Source: Ornithodoros turicata (Eukaryota > Arthropoda > Arachnida > Ixodida > Argasidae). Taken from it: a stretch of DNA of 64,000 nucleotides. Below the pieces are notes generated by a model that saw nothing but the letters and a program-made list of their open reading frames with translations, was not told the origin of the DNA and made no database searches. The stretch's first letter is position 1, and each line of letters opens with the position of its first letter. The position numbers were made by a program, and so were the translations under genes. Positions 55,946 to 64,000 of this stretch are shown here, piece after piece. The stretch covers positions 21,829,146 to 21,893,145 of the forward strand of contig NC_088209.1 of assembly GCF_037126465.1 (NCBI RefSeq), in the 5' to 3' direction.

Positions 55946-56895
55946 ACACGGTATGTGTCCACGCATGTACTGTCGCCGTCACTTCCAACCAGTCTCCCGT
56001 TTCCGCGACCTGGCTCCGATAAGCGCACGACTGGCAGGCAACGAAAGTATTGAACTCGTCGATGGGTGGCCGATAAATGTCAGTCGAATGCACGTGTACG
56101 AACAAACACTCAACAAGAAACAAGACGAATGGGGTTTCGCAAAACCATGGCGAGAACAATGTGCTAACAGCGAAGAAACAAGAAGAGGGAAGAGAAGGAA
56201 AAGAAAGGTACGAATTGCAGTTTCCATCTTTTATGCATGCTAGGAATTCGGAATGAATAAACTTATTACCGCCTTTACCTTTTTGTGGTTACCTGATTGT
56301 ATTCCTTCTGAAAGTGCACGCTGCTGGGTATAATTTCCACATTCCCTCCCCCCCTTTTTCTCCTGTAATCGAATCTCCAGAATCAGTATTTTGATTGGCG
56401 CACAAAGGTACATGCTACTTACATACGCACAAATCGCTAGGTGGAACTCATTCTCGATTATTTTCAATTATCTCGACCGCACTGCTGCAAAAAGACGAAT
56501 TTCCATTTCAGCAGTCTAAAGAAGCACATAAGAGAAACGAGAAAGAAAAAGGGAACAAAGGAAAGAGAAATATGTTCTGTTATAATGTCAAATGTTGAAA
56601 GTAAGCGCTTCCGTTTGTGTCGTCTCGTTGTCCCTTGTTATTAGGAAGTTTTAGGAAAACGTAGAAGTTTCACGATAACGTATCCGAAAACATGATGAAC
56701 CAATCGCCTGATTCCTTTTGGGTGGCTGACATCACGTGATAAGTGTTCGCTCCCTTTCCTGCCCTCCTTCTTCCTTCCGGGTTTCATGCCTCCTCTCAAC
56801 TATACACGCGTACAAACGTAAAGTTGTCTTACTTACGCAACACGTGCTATTAGGCTAAGCGCACTTTAGGGAGACGCGTGCGCGAATCTTGGGCA
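55946..56895. other. No gene seen
   Basis: The open frame 55,806-56,243 (+) starts in the foldback arm and shows no recognisable domain. Confidence 0.4.
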
Positions 56896-57020
56896 TGAAC
56901 ATCATGAATGTTCCGTACTATAAAATGTACAGTTCTCTATATCGATTTGTGATAGTTATCATACATATTATGTTATGCTACACATACTATTGTTCATGCT
57001 TATTGTAGTATTGGTATAAG

Positions 57021-57275
57021 ACCAGCTCCCGTGGCATAGTGGTTAGAATGATCGTTTTCCACGCCGAGACTGCGAGTTGACACGGGTTCGAATCCAATCA
57101 CCGGCTGTGCTGTTTGAGGTTTTTTTCCCTGGGTTTTCTGAATCCCCCTAAAGTCGGCCCAGGACGCACACTAACCCCTCTGTCCCCCACTACTTCCTGC
57201 TGTCCTCTCTCCATCTGTACACGGCTCATAGCCACAGTTGCTTCGCGGCGCGAACACGGAATGTAAAAAAAAAAG
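57021..57275 (+). mobile_element. SINE-B
   Basis: A box TGGCATAGTGGTTAGAATG, B box GGGTTCGAATCC, and a tail ending CGCGAACACGGAATG plus A run. Its body lacks a segment after CCTGGGTTTTCTGAATCC. Target duplicates TATTGGTATAAG (57,009-57,020) and TATTGTTATAAG (57,440-57,451) differ at one base, and the second lies beyond the later MITE. Confidence 0.9.
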
Positions 57276-57277
57276 TA

Positions 57278-57439
57278 CAGTGAACCCTCGTTATTATGAC
57301 CATGGTAGTTCCAAAAAATGTTGGTCATAATGCGGAATTGTCATATTAACGGGGGGATTTGCAGAGGTTCCATAGCAAGAGTATGGTCGTAAAGCGCGTA
57401 TGTCAGATTATCGGGGGTCATATTAACGAGGGTTCACTG
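57278..57439. mobile_element. Pogo/Tigger-like MITE, 162 bp, TA target
   Basis: The ends CAGTGAACCCTCGTTATTAT and ATATTAACGAGGGTTCACTG are inverted, flanked by TA (57,276-57,277 and 57,440-57,441). It inserted at the junction of the SINE A-tail and its 3' target duplicate. Confidence 0.9.
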
Positions 57440-57964
57440 TATTGTTATAAGCTTGTACTGTTTCTTTGAAAATGCCCAGACACTTCTATTGAGTTTGAAG
57501 ATTGCTGAAAAGTGTCTTGTCTGTAGGTTTCAAGCCACACATCCGACACTGATTTTAGGACATACACACAACGAGACACAGTCTGAGTGCTGTACCGTAC
57601 CTCTGACGTCCCGCAGCCCTCCAAATCCCGGCAAATCTTTGCCAAATGGCTACATGGGGAAAAGAACAATGACGCACCCCGCATGACGACCACCACTTTC
57701 ACACGTCGACTTACATCAGAAACATTTGAGACACGGGTTGGAACATGGAGAGTAATACGATTACGTATTGTATTGCGTTAGAACGTTAAACATCATAGCA
57801 AATGCGAATTTTATACAGCGGCTACCTTGGCTTTCGTGACATCATTGTCTCTCACGAACTGTCACAGTGCCGCATCTGAAGCAGCTATACGACCAGCTTG
57901 CGCTTTTCGCAACGGAAGCTTCCAAACAACAACTACTGGGGGAAGCAAGTGTCATCAGACGTCA

Positions 57965-59260
57965 TTACAGAGGAGGTTGACGCATCATTTGTTTGACACT
58001 TTGGTATCGTAGATAGGCCGATTGCTCTTGTGACATGCTCCTGTTCGTTGTACTAGAGGTTCCCAGAGCAGTCGACGATGGATACGCTATAGACGCAACA
58101 GGTGTCTGCGTAGATGATACTTGCGCATGGCGTCTAGTACTGTTTTTTCCAATGGCAATTTTCAACGAATTTGTAGGTGTCCTTCCGGTCGAGGAGCTAC
58201 TGACACGAAGAGGACCGTTATGGACAGTCAATGCGATTTTGAGCCCTTGGCTATCGGCATTCGTAGGTCCGGTGGTATTTCCATCGCAAGTTAGTGCGTT
58301 CTCTAGTGGGAATGCGATGGTATTTTTATGCGCGAGCGTGGTGTTACTTGTTTCGTGGCTAGAATTCAAAGTTCTCAGTAGCAATTCAGGTACCACGCCG
58401 TCGGCGCTCTCTAATGCGCCAGTGGCTTCACTAGAAGCTACTGCTGAATTTCGCAGTTCAACTGTTTGGTGGGCGCTATTGTTTGAACTAACAGCAGGAC
58501 CCGTAGCATTCCTCGAAGTGAATTGACTCACAAGATATTCTGTTTTCACGCTCGAAGCCGTCTCTGTAACAACTGCATGCACGCTGCTGTTGGCCAATAT
58601 TCCTGGTGCATCGTCGAGGACTTCAAATGATGCAGTGCAGTCCACACTACAGTTACTGGTACCAAGTGAAGATGAAGCTACATCATCCTGCATTCCTGTC
58701 ATCGTGTGATCCGCTTTGTATCGCGGTTGAGAGATGTCGCTTTCACGAACAGTTAGGTTTTCTAACGGTTGTAAGCTTATGTTCGCATTGTCACTCTTGA
58801 CAAGCAACATGTCCCTGTTACTATCCAGGAGGCCCTCCTTCCTCTGGAGCTCGTGCGCAGGGCGGCGTCGACGGTACGTAATAGAAGGTGCCCTGCGAGG
58901 CTGGGCAGTGTCAGTCGGGCTGCGTAGAAAGACAGCCTCTGGAGCCTCGGGCTTCGGCAGGCCTTCAAAGCGACGAACAATTCGCTTGACATGCGCCTGG
59001 TCCTTCGTAGGTTCACTGCTCTGGTTAGCCACTGACCTTATCCGGTCCAGGTGATCTCTGTAGCGGTCGAGTACGCCGACGAGTTCCTCGTTCCTCTTCA
59101 ACGAAAACCCGAGCATGAGGAAGCAGCCAACAACAATGGTGGCCATGGCAGCGCTGACAAACCACAGGCGGATCCGTAGAGACGACTCCCGTTGCTGCGA
59201 GTCTAGCTGGTCTTCGTCCTCAGGGAAGTCGACCTCCGCAGTGTTCGTCGCGTCTGCCAT
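57965..59260 (-). CDS. Type II membrane glycoprotein of unrecognised family, copy D (intact, 431 aa)
   Basis: Full-length open frame from ATG 59,260 (MADATNTAEV) to 57,965, collinear with B throughout, including the C-terminal SQEQSAYLRYQSVKQMM. Same plan: acidic N-terminus; single hydrophobic span RLWFVSAAMATIVVGCFLML (about 31-50); NEELVGVLDRYRDHLD; DQAHVKRIVRRFEG; SITYRRRRPAHE; TSNCSVDC; and a long Ser/Thr/Asn-rich ectodomain with many N-x-S/T sequons. D has a small insertion relative to B after the N-terminal third of the ectodomain (SDISQPRYKADHTMTGM). Both frames staying open despite many substitutions argues that at least one was recently functional. A hAT-like MITE sits 118 bp upstream of the ATG. 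Confidence 0.8.
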   Translation of the reverse strand: MADATNTAEVDFPEDEDQLDSQQRESSLRIRLWFVSAAMATIVVGCFLMLGFSLKRNEELVGVLDRYRDHLDRIRSVANQSSEPTKDQAHVKRIVRRFEGLPKPEAPEAVFLRSPTDTAQPRRAPSITYRRRRPAHELQRKEGLLDSNRDMLLVKSDNANISLQPLENLTVRESDISQPRYKADHTMTGMQDDVASSSLGTSNCSVDCTASFEVLDDAPGILANSSVHAVVTETASSVKTEYLVSQFTSRNATGPAVSSNNSAHQTVELRNSAVASSEATGALESADGVVPELLLRTLNSSHETSNTTLAHKNTIAFPLENALTCDGNTTGPTNADSQGLKIALTVHNGPLRVSSSSTGRTPTNSLKIAIGKNSTRRHAQVSSTQTPVASIAYPSSTALGTSSTTNRSMSQEQSAYLRYQSVKQMMRQPPL

Positions 59261-59377
59261 GGGGAAAACCCACGCGGGGAAACCGTAGGCCGCGTCGTCT
59301 CGTCTTTCCTATGTTGATCTCGCGTGTTCTTGCCTTTCATTGACTGATCGTTGTTTTCCTCCTCTTCGTGTTGGCAC

Positions 59378-59841
59378 CAGGGCTGTGGAGTTACCACTCC
59401 GGAGTTGGAATGATTCCGGAATCATTCCAGATTTAGCGGAGCCCGGAATGGAATTGGAATGGAATGGCGGAAACTGTCCTAGGAATGGAATGGTCTGGGT
59501 GGCCCGGTGGCCGTTGTGGTTTCAACGTGCTGGTTTCTGCCCTCGCACCTTGTGCACTGCTCCTGCACATGGTCAAGAGTGAAAAAACCTTGTCTTTGTG
59601 CTTTTTCCGTGCTTGGTAATGTCAATCTCCTCTAGCACTGCTGGACTTGCCGGTGTGGTTACCGGTCCTTTTCTTTCGTTGAGGGAATTAACAGAATGGG
59701 AATTGGGTTGCCAAGCCATTCCAGGACTGGGAACTGACCATACCTTTCATTCCGAGGAATTGAAAGGAGTGGAATTATCGCAAATCTTCATTCCTCGGAA
59801 TGGAATTGGAACGGAATGGGAGACCTCATTCCGCAACCCTG
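59378..59841. mobile_element. hAT-like MITE, copy 3, complete, with exact 8-bp target duplication
   Basis: GTTGGCAC at 59,370-59,377 and 59,842-59,849. The termini CAGGGCTGTGGAGT and ATTCCGCAACCCTG are inverted. The interior is made of GGAATGGAATT and GGAATGATTCCGGAATCATT words. Insertion in the 5' flank of D; the equivalent site upstream of B (15,141) is empty. Confidence 0.97.
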
Positions 59842-59849
59842 GTTGGCAC

Positions 59850-61380
59850 GCGTTAGGTAACAGCAAAACTGACGGGAGGAAGACAGTTAGTGATCATATG
59901 GGTACATACTTGTGTGACCACTTTCATGGAAAGTAGACTGGTCCTAAAGTACGCAGTTCTCTGACAAAGGCAGAACGGCACGTCTTGTCCTCATGGCTTC
60001 CGTTCCTTACTCTGACTCAAAAGTGTTACACATATATTCCATGCATGTGTCCCGGCGCTCGCAGCCCAACGAGAACAAGCTACTGAGAGTCGCACAATTT
60101 CTGCATTGCTATGTCGCTATACGCGTTTTAATTTTTTACTGATCGAATTGGGGTAGATCCGATCCCCTGAGACAGTGCCAAGCCGGTGAGATTCTTATTA
60201 CTGCACCGTATCAGCAGAAGCTGCATATTCAGTGCAGAGGGGAAACCGGTGCGAAACCACGAAAAACGTCGCGCCTACGGCATGTAGCGAACAACCGTTC
60301 CGCTGGGTAGTCTTGCATGAAAGGGAAAGGTACACAAGCGCATTCAGTGTGACGTATGCAGTTGAGGTGCCCCATACCGCGAACACTGAGCTTCTGCTGA
60401 TACGGTACATTATTCCAAATTTCTCGGAAACCACTAAATGGTTCTCGGTAATATTTTCACAACTGTCTTTCTATTATACTTAGGAGAACAAATTTTGCTT
60501 AGTTTATGGATTGATCGGAGTGTAGGGACAATGTTTTCAACCAAGGTCACAACCACGTGCCGATGGGCATCGCGGATGATGTCACGACTGCTGATACCAA
60601 GAAGAGCGAACCTTTGGGCTTGTTGGTATGGGCCTGTTGAACTAAAGTTTCGTCCGGCGACCGCAGCGCCAACTGTCCTCCTCTAGTGTAGAGCGCCCTT
60701 ACTAGGCGGTCGTGTCCAGCGTGCTCCCTGCCTTACCGCCGTACCGGGAACGTAATCTCTTTTGTGGAAATCCTTGCGCCACGATTTTTCAGAGTCGCAT
60801 TGTAGGTGGCACATGCCTGTGTACGGAAAAACCACCAGTTACACGACCACAAATGACGCTGCAGAATACGGTTAGGAGTGCCCCCAAACTTCGTAAACAG
60901 GCCCATAGCATAGCTTGCCGATACTAGGGGTCCTCTGCCCAGATCGGAAAGCGTTGGTATCCAAGATGAAACCAGCCAGCCGCGCCGTCGGTACACTTTT
61001 CTCCAGTCTGAAACCGGGTATTACCGTTACGGTTCGTTGTTCATGAGCGGGTTCACTACGAAGTGACGATGAATGCGACATGACACACCACCTTTGACAA
61101 AGCAGAAAGGTAGAAAGGTGTCTCTCTTCCTGAGGCTCTTGACAAAGTTCTCTTTCTAAGCAAGCCAGCCTAGCTACGGCAGTCGCAAGTGTTGGGTCAA
61201 AGCAACTAGCAACCGGACCTCGCTGGTATAGGCAGGGCTTAGGATTGGGCATGGGTGTTTTCATGATTCTTCTAAGGCGGGGGTGGGGGGCGTAGCGTTC
61301 GACCTATGTTGATGTAGCGGCCTAACGAAGAAAGAACGAACATGTACAGACGGGATCAGTCATTAACTTAGCAGATGAAC
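59850..61380. other. Duplicated flank between D and E
   Basis: 60,557-61,085 matches 15,219-15,550, and 61,080-61,345 matches 17,170-17,560. 59,900-60,550 shows nothing recognisable. Confidence 0.7.
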
Positions 61381-61389
61381 TTACATCAT

Positions 61390-61703
61390 CAACTTGTACA
61401 TCATTTGCAGAACTCTGAAACTATTCAGCGAATCTGGTCTTTGCAAAGTGTGCCATAGGTTAAGAACAATGACGTACTTTGCATAGTGGCCATCACTGTT
61501 TACGCGTCGACTTACACAAATATTTAAGAAGCAGGTCGGTACATGGAGAGTAATACGATTATGTATTGTTTGCGTTAGAACGTTAAACGCCACAGCAAAT
61601 GCGAATTTTATACAGAGGCTGCCTTTGCTTTCGTGATACATTGCCTCCCGTAAAGTTCTAGATAAGTCAGCCACGGCGCCGCATCTGAAGCAACTACGAT
61701 CAG
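61390..61703. other. Duplicated 3' flank of copy E
   Basis: GGTACATGGAGAGTAATACG, GTATTGTTTGCGTTAGAACG and GCGAATTTTATACAG match the flanks of A, B and D. Confidence 0.75.
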
Positions 61704-62161
61704 CTAGTGTTTTTCGCAACGACCCCAGCTGCTGTCCAGCAGGCCTTCCTTCCGCCGAAGCTCGTGCGCTGGGCGTCCGCGACGGTACGTAATGGAGCGT
61801 GTCCTGCGAGGTAGGCCAGTTTCTGTCGGAGTTTGTGGAAAGACAGTCTCTGCAGCTTCGGGCTTCGACAGGCCTTCAAAGCGTCGCACAATTCGCTTGA
61901 CATGCGCCTGGTCATTCGCATAGATTCACTGCTCATGTTAGCCACTGAGCCTATCCGGTCCAAGTGATCTCGGTAGCGGTCCAGTACGCCGGCGAGTTCC
62001 TCGTTCCTCTTGAGCGAAAACCCGAGCATGAGGAAGCAGCCAACCACGATGGTGGCTATGGCGGCGCTGATCAGTGAGCGTTGCTGCGCGTCTAGTTGGC
62101 CTTCCTCCTCCGGGCCGTCGGCCGTCGCAGGGTTCGTCGCGTCTATCACAGCCAAGACCAA
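61704..62161 (-). pseudogene. Membrane glycoprotein family, copy E (frameshift, C-terminal deletion)
   Basis: The frame from about 62,161 carries VIDATNPATADGPEEEGQLD, IATIVVGCFLMLGFSL and NEELAGVLDRYRDHLDRIG. Two extra bases near 61,918 then shift it: the family sequence continues in another frame as RRFEGLSKPEA, SITYRRGRPAHEL and RRKEGLLDS. After that, the DNA jumps to the family 3' flank at about 61,720, so the whole ectodomain C-terminal to residue 150 is deleted. Upstream sequence (62,165-62,260) resembles the 5' regions of A and C, with AYRPSKK-like codons. The furin-like motif has degraded to RRGR. The frame as given starts at GTG, so a true ATG is not evident. Confidence 0.75.
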
Positions 62162-62264
62162 CGTGGGGGAAGTTCCGTTGCCGGTGTTTCTTCGAAGGAC
62201 GATATGCGATGATAATTGCGATTGAGCGTGGCGCGAGGATTAACAGCATCTTCGTCAGCTTCTT

Positions 62265-63069
62265 CTTATAAGTCATTGACCGTCATCCACCAAGGGAGAC
62301 TGCCGAGGGCTAAACTATTAGCTTAGGTGTTCGCGGATTTCCCTGGATTTTCTTCAGATGCGCCCTGTGATAGTCGTGACGTTTCTCGCCTGAGCGTGGC
62401 CGACTACGGCAAGCAGGCGGTGCATCACCGCAACCACCGTTGGCGGATGTCGTAGTGGATTTGGACTTACTCCTATTAACGATTTGAGAAGGATTCGCGT
62501 GCCAATATATTAGCAGGTGTTCTTTAAGTACTTTGCGGCGAGAAGCGGCTATTTCGATCCTATGCAGGAAGTGCGGTTTAGTAGCGGTTCCCAGTAACGT
62601 CCTCCCTTTAGTCATACTATTCATACTAAGCAATGGAAATGATTGCAATCTGGTCGTGTTACGTTGAAAGGCAACTATGTTATGTTAATGGATACTGGGC
62701 GTTTCATTACGTATCGTCTACATAGGCTATCTTCTTTGGCCATTTTTTGTTTTAGCTTCCACTAAGGCAGATATCTGAAACGCGCATCCGCACTCAGCTA
62801 TTCTGTGGTACGATGGCCCTTGACCATCAAAAAGAAGAAAGTTTTGCCCTCTAAAAAAGTCATTAAAGATTAGGGATGGTACCAGATTTTCAAGCATTAC
62901 GCAGCCAGCGCGTACGTATGTGACCCGTTCTTGTGGCTCATTAATCTGAATACGTTGCGCTCACAGCAACCTGGTCTTTGTGTGCACTTTGGCAAACTAA
63001 CTGCAACTAATACGATGACTAACTTTTCCAGATCTTTTCTTTTTTAAACTGGAATCTAATCTAATCTAT
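62265..63069. other. Duplicated 5' flank of E; otherwise no feature
   Basis: 62,660-62,790 (ATGTTATGTTAATG, TTTCATTACGTATC, GGCTATCTTCTTTGG, AGCTTCCACTAAGG) matches 18,700-18,805 upstream of C. The remainder is unassigned. Confidence 0.6.
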
Positions 63070-63235
63070 CAGGCGTATCGTCGGTGATTCCAAGTGATGC
63101 TGAGCAATCCACACTACAATTACTGGTATCAAGTGAAGAGGAATCTAGATCAACCTGAATTCCTTTCGTACGAGTTACTTCTATCGTGGATACTCTTGCA
63201 CCAATATTTATGTTTTGTAACGGTTGTAAGCTGAC
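63070..63235 (-). pseudogene. Membrane glycoprotein family, fragment F
   Basis: GTGATGCTGAGCAATCCACA, CTACAATTACTGGTATCAAG and TTGTAACGGTTGTAAGCTGA correspond to 14,462-14,580 of B, the ectodomain region with NCSVDC. CTTGCACCAATATTTA is shared with A rather than B. Only this piece is present; it lies upstream of E and in the same orientation, so it is a remnant of yet another copy. Confidence 0.7.
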
Positions 63236-63276
63236 GTGAGCTGGTCGTTTTCCGTTAGATAAACGTTCCGTCTGAG

Positions 63277-63432
63277 AGTTTTAGTGTATCGTACGCTATC
63301 GCCTTTGCGCACGGAAGGGATAGCGTTGGTGGTTCTGCGCACGCGCAAAACATGAGAGCTTCGCGCAGTGCGCAGAACAACTGCGCTATCCCTTACGTAC
63401 GCAAAGGCCATAGCGTTCGACGCACTAAAACT
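63277..63432. mobile_element. Foldback MITE, 156 bp, near-complete palindrome
   Basis: The ends AGTTTTAGTG and CACTAAAACT are exact inverted repeats. Inside, CGTACGCTATCGCCTTTGCG mirrors CGCAAAGGCCATAGCGTTCG, and GGGATAGCG...GTTCTGCGCA mirrors TGCGCAGAAC...CGCTATCCC. Related to 52,722-52,942. Confidence 0.85.
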
Positions 63433-64000
63433 CCCTATTTAATCCGAAACGCAATGAACGTTTGAGTCGTCCGACAGAGAACGGCAATGTCGAGCAACGC
63501 GTGTTGTCGTAGTAGGAATATTCTGCTCACAAATGGCACGAGTATTTGGCATATTTTGAAGCAGCTGCTAGAAGGCTGTCATTTCTGTAAGAAGTGAAGG
63601 GAACTTGAGGCCTCTTAGGTCTTGAGGCTAAACCGATCCTTGGCCGCACGCTTTCCGCCGCATCCGCTCCAATTCCTTCATTCATCGGGCAGCCCAATGT
63701 ACTCATCGCAACCTTCAAACCACCATGAGACAAATGGAAAATCACTGGTGATGTCGTATGGGTGTCCACTAATTCCAGTTTCACTTCTCGTCTAAGAGCA
63801 GAACAAGTGTCTAGTAAAGTGCAACACCGCCATCTGGAGGAGGACTTGTTAAACAGGGAGCGCTCGGACGAGCCGTGACCGTGGCACACAAATCAGAGAG
63901 GGCGCGAGAAGCACTTGACTCTTGCTAACTCTGCTGTTCGCGGCGGTATGTGCATGTATAGTGCACGAGACTTTCAGAAAAAAAAAAAAAAAAAATAGAA
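63433..64000. other. No gene seen; A run at window end
   Basis: An open frame (63,527-63,889, -) has no recognisable family. An 18-A run spans 63,979-63,996. Confidence 0.4.

Larger units (their letters stand above)
56896..57964. other. Duplicated 3' flank of copy D, split by two insertions
   Basis: 56,900-57,008 and 57,452-57,800 are collinear with 13,180-13,600. Between them lie the SINE at 57,021 and the pogo-like MITE at 57,278. Confidence 0.8.

Noticed and set aside
55806..56243. 145-residue open frame (+)
   Set aside because: Starts inside the foldback arm; content shows no recognisable domain, so it is not reported as a gene.
55946..56243. Horizontal transfer from bacteria as an explanation for any segment
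   Set aside because: No bacterial-type gene, ribosome-binding-site spacing or operon structure was seen anywhere in the window.

Overview
This is eukaryotic, repeat-dense, gene-poor DNA. It most likely comes from an arthropod, and my best guess is a chelicerate (tick-like) genome. The reasons are tRNA-derived SINEs with A/B boxes and A-rich tails, opsin exons with splice signals, a single-exon SLC22-type transporter, and many short DNA transposons with target duplications. No bacterial gene layout is present. The species call is inference, since no database could be searched.

Layout. 0-0.4 kb: last exon of an opsin (+ strand) with a one-base frame break. 2.7-4.6 kb: an intact intronless SLC22/MFS transporter (- strand). 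8.8-18.4 kb: three members of a family I do not recognise, encoding single-pass (type II) membrane proteins with glycosylation-rich ectodomains, all on the - strand: A (broken), B (intact), C (short, divergent). 18.5-44.7 kb: essentially only mobile elements and repeats, including foldback elements, hAT-like MITEs, SINEs, a 295-bp GTTT microsatellite, a 310-bp near-perfect hairpin and a minisatellite. 44.9-46.9 kb: a second, multiply frameshifted SLC22 copy. 48.7-49.8 kb: a 1.1-kb Mutator-like element with composite terminal repeats, a 9-bp target duplication and a transposase C-terminal fragment. 50.9-51.7 kb: a tandem satellite. 53.1 kb: an opsin TM3 exon on the - strand. 58-63.2 kb: three more members of the membrane-protein family: D (intact), E (broken), F (fragment).

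The main organising fact is a large direct block duplication. The SLC22 gene, the B/D gene, the C/E gene and long stretches of noncoding flank recur in the same order and orientation about 42-44 kb apart (roughly 2.5-18.8 kb against 44.7-62.8 kb). One SLC22 copy and one gene of each B/D pair position remain open; other copies are decaying. A hAT-like MITE in the 5' flank of D has an exact uninserted counterpart in the 5' flank of B, so it inserted after the duplication.

No operon-like functional coupling is implied. The two recurring gene types are a predicted plasma-membrane solute carrier and a predicted type II membrane glycoprotein with a conserved basic, furin-like motif. Their co-duplication is seen; any shared physiology is not.
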